A stretch of 64,000 bases of DNA from Silicimonas algicola (lineage in GTDB: Bacteria; Pseudomonadota; Alphaproteobacteria; Rhodobacterales; Rhodobacteraceae), in contig NZ_QGGV01000014.1 in NCBI RefSeq assembly GCF_003148765.1, positions 20,457-84,456 on the forward strand, written 5' to 3'. The translations under genes were made by a program, and so were the position numbers. The notes under the pieces were generated by a model. The model was not told the DNA's origin and ran no database searches. It was given only the letters and a program-made list of their open reading frames with translations. This document shows, piece after piece, positions 52,674-61,321 of this stretch (position 1 is its first letter; the number at the start of each line of letters is the position of its first letter).

Positions 52674-53436
52674 AGTTGCCCTGAGCAAGGTATCCAGGAG
52701 CTTCGGCGAGAACGTCGCACTGGACGACGTGACGCTGACCGTGCCCGATGGCGCCTTCGTCGTGTTGCTTGGCCCCACTGGCGCGGGCAAGACGACAACG
52801 CTGCGCATGGTCTCGGGGCTCGACGTACCGGACCAGGGGCGCATCTCGATCGGCGGGCGCGACATGACGGGCCTGACCCCCGCGCAACGCGATGTGGCGA
52901 TGGTGTTCCAGCAGTACTCCCTCTACCCGCATCTGACCGTGCGCGAGAACCTCGAGTTTCCGCTGAAGTCGCCTGTGTTGCGCACGCAGCGAGCCGAGAT
53001 CGACCGCAAGGTCGGCGAGGTAGCCGAGGTGCTCCAGATCTCCCACAAGCTCGACAACAAATCGACCGCACTTTCGGGTGGGGAAATGCAACGGGTGTCG
53101 ATCGGGCGGGCGCTGGTGCGTGATCCTTCGGTCTATCTGATGGACGAACCGCTGAGTTCGCTGGACGCCAAGCTGCGGGCCGATCTGCGGGTGGAGCTGA
53201 AGAACATTCAAGCCATGTCGGGCGCCACGCTGCTCTATGTCACCCACGACCAGACCGAGGCGATGACGATGGCCACCCATGTCGGCGTGCTCGACCGGGG
53301 TCGGTTGGTGCAGTTCGGCACACCGCGCGAGATTTACGAGGATCCGGTGAGCATCTACGCCGCCAGTCGCCTCGGATCGCCGCGGATAAACCTGCTGCCG
53401 GTCGACGTCTTCGGGCATGCGCCACCACTCCCTTAA
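52666..53436 (+). CDS. CUT1-type ABC transporter ATPase, C-terminally truncated
   Basis: This is the second MalK-like ATPase, starting with ATG 52666 inside the end of the first. The ATPase core is intact: Walker A LLGPTGAGKTTTLRMVSGLD, signature LSGGEMQRVSIGRALVRDP, Walker B LMDEPLSSLDAKL and H-loop LYVTHDQTEAMTM. It ends after 256 residues at NLLPVDVFGHAPPLP, where relatives continue about 100 residues through the TOBE domain. The break at about 53,415 coincides with the change to unrelated sequence leading into the second A/B module, so the 3' end was probably replaced. The core may still work. Confidence 0.88.
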   Translation: MAEVALSKVSRSFGENVALDDVTLTVPDGAFVVLLGPTGAGKTTTLRMVSGLDVPDQGRISIGGRDMTGLTPAQRDVAMVFQQYSLYPHLTVRENLEFPLKSPVLRTQRAEIDRKVGEVAEVLQISHKLDNKSTALSGGEMQRVSIGRALVRDPSVYLMDEPLSSLDAKLRADLRVELKNIQAMSGATLLYVTHDQTEAMTMATHVGVLDRGRLVQFGTPREIYEDPVSIYAASRLGSPRINLLPVDVFGHAPPLP

Positions 53437-53798
53437 TGATTTGCCCGAGAGCGCTCGTGTGCTTCCCGCGAAGGCGGCGACGTTCGACGGTGCCGTGCGC
53501 AGCCTTTCGTTTTCCTCCCTCCACTTCCCGCATGCGGCCAACCCGACCTTCGCTCCCGATAAGCGGTGGATCGAACGGCTTGCTGTCACTCATCGGATAT
53601 TCAACGCCCCGTATCTGACGGAGCGAGGCGGGAAAATTGGCGGACACCTCCCCAGACCGAAACAGCGGTCCATTCCTCATTGGCACAGTTTCTTCTCGTG
53701 CACGTCGAAACAGACGGCCGAGCGGTCACGCCATCTCACCTCGATCACCAAACCACACATCGAAAGGACGGCCGCCTGAAACGGCCGATTTGATCCGC
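53437..53798. other. 362-bp gap at the truncation junction, no supported gene
   Basis: Frames on both strands are short and without family resemblance. This stretch separates the cut ATPase from the unknown genes C-A-B and probably contains a recombination junction. No inverted terminal repeats or target duplications were recognised. Confidence 0.4.
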
Positions 53799-54131
53799 AT
53801 GCGTAAGACAAAGCGTCCCTCCCGTCCCAAGCCAACCCTGCAATCTATGGCCATGGAACATGCCGTCGCCGCCTTTCAAGCCATCGTTCAGATTGCCGAA
53901 AACAGCCTTGACGACTCGGTACGTCTAAAGGCGTCCCAAGCGATCGTAGATCGCGCATACGGTAGACCGCCCCAACTCGATCCGAAGGATTTCGTAAAGA
54001 AGGAAGATAGGCTGGCTGCAATTATTGCACACGCGATGGACGCAGGTTCCAGGCTTCAGGTTTCATACAAAGGTCGGCGCAAACCCCGCCCCATTATCGA
54101 TGACGATATCGATGAAGATGTCGAACCCTAG
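53799..54131 (+). CDS. Small conserved hypothetical protein C
   Basis: This is a protein of 110 residues starting with ATG 53799. It has a basic N-terminus, then AFQAIVQIAENSLDDSVRLK and SQAIVDRAYGRPPQ, a helical repeat-like pattern seen in small phage-related or DUF5681-type proteins, and a very acidic end (DDDIDEDVEP). No catalytic motif or signal was found. It precedes A/B copy 2 by about 180 bases; no similar gene precedes A/B copy 1. Confidence 0.6.
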   Translation: MRKTKRPSRPKPTLQSMAMEHAVAAFQAIVQIAENSLDDSVRLKASQAIVDRAYGRPPQLDPKDFVKKEDRLAAIIAHAMDAGSRLQVSYKGRRKPRPIIDDDIDEDVEP

Positions 54132-54312
54132 TCCCGGTCTCGAGGGCGACGCGATCCTTGATCCGCTGCCCCCGCTCCACGCAAGACCGAATGGCAAAGA
54201 AAGAGCGACAGCCAACGGGGACAGGTGTGTTTTCAGAGAGCATCGGAGGAGCGGCCTTCACCGGTCTTCCATCACGACAGCAAGATTGATCGCAAAAAAA
54301 GGAGCAGCAAAC

Positions 54313-54957
54313 GTGCCCAGATCGCCGTCTCTTCCCGCCCGCATCGTCGTCAGGAGCTTCCCGGACCTCGTGCCTCCCCGTGATCCTCTCCTGGGTGAAG
54401 ATCCGGAGTTTTTCGCAATCTTCCGCTCCGGCCTCGCCCAGGCTCTGGCGCCGGCCACGTCGTACGAGGATCTGGTTGCCGAGAACCTCATCGCCATCGA
54501 ATTCGAGCTCGTTCAACATCGCCGCCTCCGCGATGTGGCGCTTGGTCAGAACATCCGGGACGCGATTATCGAAGCTGTCGTCAATCGCGAACGCGATGAC
54601 CATGACTCGGAACTAGACGCACATCACGACGCCTGGATCGCCGAGGGTCACAGTGCGCACGCCTGGAAGGAGCCGCACGAATTCGACCCCGCGGCGGCCC
54701 GTGCCGCCGGCACGGACCTCGCCGATCGCGTCACGTCCCTCGACCGCAGCGTGCGCGACAAAGCCCTCACCCAGATCACCGAGCTCGGAATGACGCCCAT
54801 GGAGCTTCTGGGCGAAGCCCACCGCAGGTTCGGGAATAGGGTCGCGTACCATGAGGAGAAGATCGTCGAGCTCGAAGCCCGGCGGCGGGCGGTGAAGCGC
54901 GACTACGACGCGTTGCAGGCTGCGCGCCCCGTCGAAGCGGAGGTCATCGACGCGTGA
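54313..54957 (+). CDS. Conserved hypothetical protein A, copy 2
   Basis: The function is unknown. The start chosen is GTG 54313, preceded by AAAAAAAGGAG at the right distance; the open frame upstream overlaps gene C and is unlikely. The protein has 214 residues. It shares with copy 1 at 28188 the blocks DPLLGEDPEFF, VAENLIAIEFELVQHRRLRD and ARRRAVKRDYDALQAARPVE, but has only one VEAEV unit at the end. The middle third is much less alike, so the copies are old paralogues, not a recent duplication. It overlaps gene B as GTGA. Confidence 0.8.
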   Translation: MPRSPSLPARIVVRSFPDLVPPRDPLLGEDPEFFAIFRSGLAQALAPATSYEDLVAENLIAIEFELVQHRRLRDVALGQNIRDAIIEAVVNRERDDHDSELDAHHDAWIAEGHSAHAWKEPHEFDPAAARAAGTDLADRVTSLDRSVRDKALTQITELGMTPMELLGEAHRRFGNRVAYHEEKIVELEARRRAVKRDYDALQAARPVEAEVIDA

Positions 54958-55559
54958 GCGCCGAGGCAATCCTACGGCGAAACCGGATGAACGCCAGCTC
55001 GAGCACGGGTCCACGGACGGCCGAAGGCAAGCGTATCGTCGCCGGGAACGCGCGGCGTCACGGCGCGACTTCGGCGACGGACCCCGAAGTGACCGAGCGC
55101 GTGCTCCGGATCATCCTCGATGCGCCGGAACCGACGCTCGGTGACGCCATGTTTGGGGAGCGGAGGATGCAGGTGGCGCTCCGGCTTGCCGCTGCCGAAG
55201 CGCGCGCGCTTCAGACTGAGACCGCTGCGAGACGGACGCCGATCGAAGCTCCGGAGTGCACGGCCCAGGACACTCTACTGCGTTGTCTCCTCGAAGTGCC
55301 GTCCGACACTCCCGGGCTCCGCGGGATCGCCACCGAGGTCCTTGAAGGCGCTCTTCAGGAGCAGGCTGCGAGGCGGACAGCCTTCGAGCGTGAGAAGCGC
55401 CTGGCACGGCGGTATGTGAGCGAGGCGCGGGCCGAGCTCCGAAAGGCGCGCGCGGCCTGGATCGAGCATCTTGTCGAGGAGCGGGCGCCCTGCCCTGCAG
55501 AGACGGCGAAGAGCGATTTCCCGAAACAAACCAAGAATTCAACTATAAGTAGATCTTAG
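54954..55559 (+). CDS. Conserved hypothetical protein B, copy 2 (STGPRTxxGK domain)
   Basis: The function is unknown. This 201-residue protein has a GTG start overlapping the stop of gene A. The N-terminal RNRMNASSSTGPRTAEGKRI followed by NARRHGATS matches the STGPRTxxGK...NAxxHG motif of copy 1. The rest is helical and rich in A, R and E (EREKRLARRYVSEARAELRK), and the end is SDFPKQTKNST, again like copy 1. No membrane or signal segment is visible. Confidence 0.8.
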   Translation: MSAEAILRRNRMNASSSTGPRTAEGKRIVAGNARRHGATSATDPEVTERVLRIILDAPEPTLGDAMFGERRMQVALRLAAAEARALQTETAARRTPIEAPECTAQDTLLRCLLEVPSDTPGLRGIATEVLEGALQEQAARRTAFEREKRLARRYVSEARAELRKARAAWIEHLVEERAPCPAETAKSDFPKQTKNSTISRS

Positions 55560-55717
55560 ATGACCGTGAAACACTCGTGCCGCTGACAGCATCCGTTGTC
55601 CGTTCAAAACGGCGGATGTCGCGTCCCGCCCCGTACCCCCCGGATTATCGCCTGGGGTCGAATGCCGTGCCGCGCCTACCCGGACAGTCGCGCTGATTGG
55701 AGGCGGCGCCTAGGGGG

Positions 55718-56224
55718 TCAGGACAACACCGTCGTCCGCCGTAGATCAGCGGTACCATTCCGACTTTTTCCCACGCCTGCAGTTGTGGGCGTTTCGGCCG
55801 GACTCTCCAGCGCGAGAGGGGCCAAAACAGGCTCGAACACCGGTTCCGGCAGCACAACGCTCCATGTCTCACGCCTGAGGTACCCATGGTATTCCTCCGC
55901 GGAATCCTCACGGACCCGCATCGAGATCGCGTGGACGCTGCCATGCAGGAAGTTCGCCCCGGCCGGCGGCGCAAATTTCTTCGCCAGACAAAACACGGCC
56001 GTGCCCTGGCGGTCCGTCAACAGCCATCGATCACCCCGCAGAACCAGCAGCAATGCATCCTCCGTCCTAAGACGCTCAATGCCGCCAAGGGACGCGTTCG
56101 CGTCGTGCAGGCGTCCGGCAAAGCTGAGGTCGACATCGGACGGATCGAGCGTCCGGTAGAGTTTCAAGGGGGTGGGGTCAGACGCACCTTGCTGTGACCT
56201 CCGCGGCAGCAGCTTAGGCTCCAA
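55718..56224 (-). CDS. Hypothetical protein, possible fragment
   Basis: This minus-strand frame of 168 residues looks protein-like: LYRTLDPSDVDLSFAGRLHD, LLVLRGDRWLLTDRQGTAVF and REDSAEEYHGYLRRETWSVV followed by LPEPVF. It resembles a C-terminal domain of a larger protein, and I have a weak impression of a helicase C-terminus, but I cannot name it. The residues before LKLYRTL and after VFEPVL look non-coding, so it may be a remnant. Antisense frames overlap it. Confidence 0.4.
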   Translation of the reverse strand: MEPKLLPRRSQQGASDPTPLKLYRTLDPSDVDLSFAGRLHDANASLGGIERLRTEDALLLVLRGDRWLLTDRQGTAVFCLAKKFAPPAGANFLHGSVHAISMRVREDSAEEYHGYLRRETWSVVLPEPVFEPVLAPLALESPAETPTTAGVGKSRNGTADLRRTTVLS

Positions 56225-56535
56225 TGATGACGCAGCGCATCCCGTTCCGGCACTTCAAGACCAGCGCCAAGGTTATCCGCTGGCGTTGATAACGCACGAC
56301 CGATGCCCGCCCTCGCCGCGGACGTCGCGGACCTGCTGCACGGAGGCGTCAGCCCGGAACTCCATTCGCGGGTCCGGGTGAGCAGTCATTCCGGATGAAG
56401 GCTCAATCTGCCGCCTGGCGATGGGTGATCTTGTACCCGAGCGTTTCTGCAAGACCGCTCTCAATGCCCTCTGACAAAGGTCACGGGCTCGCCCGAAGCG
56501 GAACACATCGCCGACCGCAGGCATTACCCATCACA
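56225..56535. other. 311-bp gap before acylase operon, no supported gene
   Basis: The acylase frame is open upstream to 56395, but that part has no resemblance to the family. The promoter of the three-gene operon is expected here; I see no clear consensus promoter or operator. Confidence 0.4.
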
Positions 56536-58782
56536 ATGGAGCACGCACGATGCAGTGAGATGCCAGGGCGGTTTGCGGTGGCGCGGGACGGCGTCCGGCT
56601 CGGGCTTGGGTTGTGGGTCCGCGCGATGCGGGCGGGACGTCTCCCGCAGATCAGCGTCGGTGAGCGACTGGCGATGGTGGCGGTCGCAGACGCTCCCGTG
56701 CAGCGGCCGGTCCGGATAGCCTGGAGCGACCGGCAGATCCCCTTTATAGACGCTGAATGCGACGGCGATCTCGCAGTGGCGCTCGGTGTCGTTCATGCGC
56801 ACCTGCGGATGGCGCAGATCGAAATGATGCGCAGGATCGCGACCGGACGCCTTGCCGAGGTACTTGGCGCGCCTGCGGCTGGGTTAGATCATGCGCTTCG
56901 GACTATCGGTTTCGTGGAGGCTGGCCGGACATGTCTCGCGGCGATGTCGCCAGAGGGGCGCGACTGGGTGGAACGGTTTCTCTCCGGGCTCAACCACCAA
57001 ATTGCGTCGCAAACGGCCATACCGCGCGATCTGGCCCTGATCGATGCGCCGCCAAAACCATGGAGGCTTGAGGAGTTGATGGCGGTGATGCGTCTTGCCT
57101 CGACCGATTTCACCTGGAAGGTCTGGCTGCGGCTGATCAAGCTGCGCGGTCGTCCGGACTGGCCGACGTCATGGGCGCGGCTGATCGGCAGCGACGCGCT
57201 GCCTGAGCCGAGCCTTGGCGGGCTCGGTGCGGTGTTCGACCGGTTCGGGCGACCGGGCAGCAACGCCTATGCTCTGGCAGGCGCGCGCACGGCGTCGGGC
57301 AAGCCGCTGATGGGAGGAGATCCGCATCTCGGAATCCAGTTGCCGAACCTGTGGATCGCGGTTGGCCTGCGCTCGCCCAGCTATCATGCCGTCGGGCTGA
57401 TGGTGCCTGCGGTTCCGATGCTTGCGCCCGGGCGTAACCGTCACATCGCGTGGGGCGGAACCAACCTTCACGCCGCGAGCAGCGAGCTTGTCCGCCTCAA
57501 GGGCCGGACCGACGCAGCGGTCCGGGCTCGACGCGATCAGATAGGGGTGCGCTGGGGCCGGACGCGGGACGTGGAGGTGCGCGAGAGCGCCTTCGGTCCG
57601 GTGATCTCCGACGTCGACCTCCTGGGGATCGACGAACCGCTGGCCCTGCACTGGATGGGGCGCCGGCCTAGCGACGAGGTGACGGCGCTGCTGGACGTGG
57701 CGGGGGCGCGGGACTGGGACAGCTTCAGGGCGGCGCTAAGCAGCTACGCCGTCCCGGGGCTGACGCTGGTTTATGCTGACGCCGCCGGCCGGATCGGTCG
57801 GGTGACGGCGGCGACACTTCCGCGGCGGCCCCCGACGCCACCCGTCGATATTGTCTCCGAGGCCGACGCACTCGACCATTGGCGCGAGACTGTGGGCCCC
57901 GACGCGCTGCCGCAGGCGGTTGATCCGCCGGAGGGGGTCATCGCCTCGGCCAACGACGAGCCGCCACCCGGCGCAATCGTCATCGGCCGGTTTTTCTCGC
58001 CGCCGGACCGCGTCGCGCGGCTGCGTCAGCTGCTTGGCGCGGCTGAGGGGGCAGACGTGCCCTTCTTGGCCCGACTGCAACTCGATGTGGCGGCGCATTC
58101 GGCCTTGCAGGTTCGCGACCGGTTGGCACCTCACCTCCCGCCGAAGCCGTCGGTCTCGGCGGCTGTGGCAGACTGGGACGGGCGTTACGATGAGAACTCC
58201 GCCGGGGCTCTTGGGTTCGAACTGATCGCAGGCAACATCGTTCAGCGGCTACCGATGCCGGCCACACGCGCCATCTATGCCGCAAGCTGGCATGCCTTGG
58301 GGCTGCTCGACCGGGAGCTTGCACGGCTGGCGCCGGAAGCGCTGAGCGGGATCGTGGTCGCCGCCACCCGCCGAAGCGAGTGGCTGTTCCGCTACTACAA
58401 GACCTGGGGAGCCATCCATCGTCTTCGGCTGGGGCACCCGCTGATGCGTCTGCCGCTGGTCGGCCGTCGCTACCGCGTCGGGGACTTTCCCGTCGGCGGC
58501 AGCAACGAGACCCTTATGAAGTCGCGCCACGGCTTCGTGCGTGGCCGCCACAGCGTCGGCTTCGGGGCGCAGGCGCGGCACATATTCGACCTGTCCGACA
58601 TGGACGCCAATCATCTCGTCCTGCTCGGCGGGCAGGATGGCTGGCTTGGATCGACCACATTCGCTGACCATCTGCCATTATGGCGCAAAGGAGAATTGAT
58701 CCGCGTTCCGATGCGGGCCGAGACGGTGCGGGCCGAGCATCCGCACGTCACGGTGCTGACGCCACCGACGCAGAGGGCCTGA
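56536..58782 (+). CDS. Penicillin acylase family Ntn-hydrolase
   Basis: This is a 748-residue member of the penicillin G acylase superfamily, which hydrolyses amide bonds of acylated amines such as penicillins or N-acyl homoserine lactones. ATG 56536 is used; ATG 56560 is also possible. The alpha part has IAWSDRQIPFIDAECDGDLA and VVHAHLRMAQIEMMRRIATG then RLAEVLG. The nucleophile is the Ser of RPGSNAYALAG (about residue 242), where autocleavage would free the beta chain, which continues MGGDPHLGIQLPNLW and GGSNETLMKSR. No signal peptide is evident, unusual for a family that normally works in the periplasm. It is followed after three bases by the GH3 gene. Confidence 0.85.
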   Translation: MEHARCSEMPGRFAVARDGVRLGLGLWVRAMRAGRLPQISVGERLAMVAVADAPVQRPVRIAWSDRQIPFIDAECDGDLAVALGVVHAHLRMAQIEMMRRIATGRLAEVLGAPAAGLDHALRTIGFVEAGRTCLAAMSPEGRDWVERFLSGLNHQIASQTAIPRDLALIDAPPKPWRLEELMAVMRLASTDFTWKVWLRLIKLRGRPDWPTSWARLIGSDALPEPSLGGLGAVFDRFGRPGSNAYALAGARTASGKPLMGGDPHLGIQLPNLWIAVGLRSPSYHAVGLMVPAVPMLAPGRNRHIAWGGTNLHAASSELVRLKGRTDAAVRARRDQIGVRWGRTRDVEVRESAFGPVISDVDLLGIDEPLALHWMGRRPSDEVTALLDVAGARDWDSFRAALSSYAVPGLTLVYADAAGRIGRVTAATLPRRPPTPPVDIVSEADALDHWRETVGPDALPQAVDPPEGVIASANDEPPPGAIVIGRFFSPPDRVARLRQLLGAAEGADVPFLARLQLDVAAHSALQVRDRLAPHLPPKPSVSAAVADWDGRYDENSAGALGFELIAGNIVQRLPMPATRAIYAASWHALGLLDRELARLAPEALSGIVVAATRRSEWLFRYYKTWGAIHRLRLGHPLMRLPLVGRRYRVGDFPVGGSNETLMKSRHGFVRGRHSVGFGAQARHIFDLSDMDANHLVLLGGQDGWLGSTTFADHLPLWRKGELIRVPMRAETVRAEHPHVTVLTPPTQRA

Positions 58783-58785
58783 GCA

Positions 58786-60330
58786 ATGCTGGACGCAACT
58801 CCGCTGCTGCGCACGTATACCCGGACCCGTCTCCGCCGGCTGGCACGGTTGGATCCGGTCGCGACCCAACGCCGGGTGCTGGCGGGGCTGCTTGCCCGCG
58901 CACGCGAGTGCCGGTTCGGGCTCGAGCATGGTTTCGGCAGCATCGCGTCGGTGGAGGAATACCAGGCGCGTGTTCCGTTGCGCCAATACGAGAATTTCTG
59001 GGAGGGCTATTGGAAAGCCGATTTCCCGAACATCGGCGGACAGACCTGGCAGGGGCCGATCCCCTACCTCGCAGCAAGTTCGGGAACCTCGACCGGGCGA
59101 ACCAAGTACCTGCCCGTCGGCAAGGCAATGGCCCGCTCAAACCGCGCCGCCGGCGTCGATCTGATGGCGCATCATCTGGAGCATTGTCCCGCGAGCCGGG
59201 TGCTGGGCGGCAAGAACTTCATGCTGGGCGGGACCGTTGATCTGAGTCAGCTTGCGCCCGGCGTCTTCTGTGGAGACCTGACCGGGATCGCCCGACGGGA
59301 GGCGCCGCTCTGGGCGGAGCCGTTCATCTTTCCCCCGATGTCATTGGCACGCGAGGCCGACTGGGAGCGCAAGATGGAGAGCCTGGGTCGCGCCTCGCTT
59401 GGCGAGCCGATCCGCACGGTCGCGGGGACGCCTAATTGGCTTCTCTTGTTTTTTGAGCGGCTTGCCGAACTGACCGGCAAGCGTCGGCTGGCGGAAATAT
59501 ATCCCGAGCTCGACCTTATCGTGCACGGCGGAATGAGCTTTGCGCCCTACCGCCGCATTTTCGCCGACTGGTTGGAGGGCAGTCGCGCCGAGCTGCGCGA
59601 GGTATATCCGGCGAGCGAGGGTTTCATCGCACTTGCCGACCGTGGTCCGGGCGAAGGCCTGCGCATGCTGATCGACAACGGCCTGTTCTTCGAGTTCGTG
59701 CCTGTCGAAACGCTGAACGAGCCTGCGCCGGAACGCCACTGGGTCGGCACTGCCGAACTCGGGCGGGAATATGCGCTGGTCGTGTCGAGCAACGCGGGGC
59801 TTTGGTCCTATCTTCTCGGCGATACAGTGCGGCTCATCGACCTAAATCCGCCGCGCCTGCTTGTGACCGGCCGCACGTCCAGCTTTCTGTCTGCCTTCGG
59901 AGAACATCTGACCGGCGAGGAAATCGAGGATGCGGTGGTCGGGGCGGCCGAGGCGCAAGATGCGCAGGTGCGCGACTACGCGGTGGGAGCGATCTATCCG
60001 GATCGCACCGAAAGCCGCGGTCGCCACCTGTTCGTGATCGAGTTCGAGCCCGGTCAGATGCCCGACGCGGCGGCCGTCGCAACCGGCCTCGACCAGCGGC
60101 TTTCCGCGGCGAACGAAGACTACGAGGCCCACCGCCACGGCGACATCGGAATGGGTCCGCCCGAGGTGCTGGTTGTACTGCCCGGCACCTTCGCGGAATG
60201 GATGCGCCGCCGCGGCAAGCTTGGCGGGCAGAACAAGGTGCCGCGCGTCATTCTCGATGCCGATCTGCTCGCCGGATTGCAGATCCTGGCCCGTGACCGC
60301 CTTCTCGGCGGAGGACCGAATGGAGCGTAA
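58786..60330 (+). CDS. GH3-family acyl-adenylate amide synthetase
   Basis: This is a 514-residue protein of the GH3 family, known in plants for joining amino acids to indole-acetate and jasmonate by an acyl-adenylate. The ATP loop is PYLAASSGTSTGRTKYLPV. Later motifs are LIVHGGMSFAPYRRIFADWL, REVYPASEGFIALAD, WSYLLGDTVRLIDL and VTGRTSSFLSAFGEHLTGEE. The conserved YxxSE-like and GD regions are intact. Bacterial members are little characterised. Encoded between an acylase and a hydrolase, it could form amides that the acylase then removes or edits; this is inference. Confidence 0.88.
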   Translation: MLDATPLLRTYTRTRLRRLARLDPVATQRRVLAGLLARARECRFGLEHGFGSIASVEEYQARVPLRQYENFWEGYWKADFPNIGGQTWQGPIPYLAASSGTSTGRTKYLPVGKAMARSNRAAGVDLMAHHLEHCPASRVLGGKNFMLGGTVDLSQLAPGVFCGDLTGIARREAPLWAEPFIFPPMSLAREADWERKMESLGRASLGEPIRTVAGTPNWLLLFFERLAELTGKRRLAEIYPELDLIVHGGMSFAPYRRIFADWLEGSRAELREVYPASEGFIALADRGPGEGLRMLIDNGLFFEFVPVETLNEPAPERHWVGTAELGREYALVVSSNAGLWSYLLGDTVRLIDLNPPRLLVTGRTSSFLSAFGEHLTGEEIEDAVVGAAEAQDAQVRDYAVGAIYPDRTESRGRHLFVIEFEPGQMPDAAAVATGLDQRLSAANEDYEAHRHGDIGMGPPEVLVVLPGTFAEWMRRRGKLGGQNKVPRVILDADLLAGLQILARDRLLGGGPNGA

Positions 60331-60333
60331 CCG

Positions 60334-61230
60334 ATGGAAAAGCCGACAATTGACACGCCGAACCCACTCCTGCTGCGGGACATGCTCGAGCCTGACAACG
60401 TCGAGACACTGGGGCTTTGCGCCGATCTTCACCTGCCCAAGGACGGTTCCGGGCCTTGGCCCGGAGTGGTGATCCTCGACGGGCTCGGAGGGCCGAAGGA
60501 CAGCCGCGAGCGGCGGTACGGCCGCAAGCTTTCCGAGCACGGCTATGCTTCTCTGGTGATCGACAGCTTCACTACCCGGAACGTCGGCGCGCGCGGTGAC
60601 GTCGTGCGCGCGCTCCGGGTCAGCGAGGCGATGATGCTGAGCGACGCATTCACCGGCCTGCGCTATCTGGCCGGTCGATCCGACGTCGATCCGGACCGGA
60701 TCGGCGTAATCGGGTTTTCCTATGGCGGCATGATTGCGGTCCTCGCCGCCTACGAACAGCTCGCGAGGACTTTCATGCCGGACGGGACACGGTTCGGCAC
60801 GCATGTCTCCTACTATGGCTGCAGCGTCCCGAGGTTGGACGACCCGGCGACGACCGGCGCTCCGGTGACGCATCTGCTCGGCGGTTGGGACAGGAACGTC
60901 TCGATCGACCGCGTGGGGAAAATAGCCGAGGACCTGCAAAGGGGCGGTTCCGAGAGCAACGTGCGGATTTTCGACGAGGTCTATCACCAGTGGGACGGCG
61001 AGGACGAGACACGTAGGTTCTTTCCGCTCAACCTCCGTCGCTTGCGTTTCCGCATCGGCAGCGACGGCGTGGTTCGGGACGAGCGGACTGGATTGCGCAT
61101 GAACAGCCGAGCGAAGCGGCTTGGGCTGATTTCGCTTTGGATCGATCCGACCGGCTATTCCATGCTGCGGGACGACGAGACGACGAAACGGAGCGACGAA
61201 ATTCTGCTTGCGGCACTGTCGGCGATGTGA
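60334..61230 (+). CDS. Dienelactone hydrolase family protein
   Basis: This is a 298-residue alpha/beta hydrolase. The nucleophile elbow is VIGFSYGGMIAVLAAYEQ with Ser, the acid residue probably the Asp of LLGGWDRNVSIDRV and the His of EVYHQWDGED. LGGPKDSRERRYGRKLSEHG and YASLVIDSFTTRN fit the dienelactone hydrolase family. A C-terminal tail past residue 230 goes beyond the usual DLH length. It is the last gene of the three-gene operon and may cleave an ester or lactone. The substrate is unknown. Confidence 0.87.
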   Translation: MEKPTIDTPNPLLLRDMLEPDNVETLGLCADLHLPKDGSGPWPGVVILDGLGGPKDSRERRYGRKLSEHGYASLVIDSFTTRNVGARGDVVRALRVSEAMMLSDAFTGLRYLAGRSDVDPDRIGVIGFSYGGMIAVLAAYEQLARTFMPDGTRFGTHVSYYGCSVPRLDDPATTGAPVTHLLGGWDRNVSIDRVGKIAEDLQRGGSESNVRIFDEVYHQWDGEDETRRFFPLNLRRLRFRIGSDGVVRDERTGLRMNSRAKRLGLISLWIDPTGYSMLRDDETTKRSDEILLAALSAM

Positions 61231-61321
61231 TGGCCGACGCCGGGTGATCAGCCGAAATCCCCCGCCTGCCGGTGATCGCTTTATCAAGCGCAGCCAACTT
61301 GAACCGTAAATAGACAGAGAT

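Noticed and set aside
59842..61287. 481-codon minus-strand frame opposite the GH3 and dienelactone hydrolase genes
   Set aside because: Antisense shadow without family resemblance; both plus-strand genes have complete motif sets.
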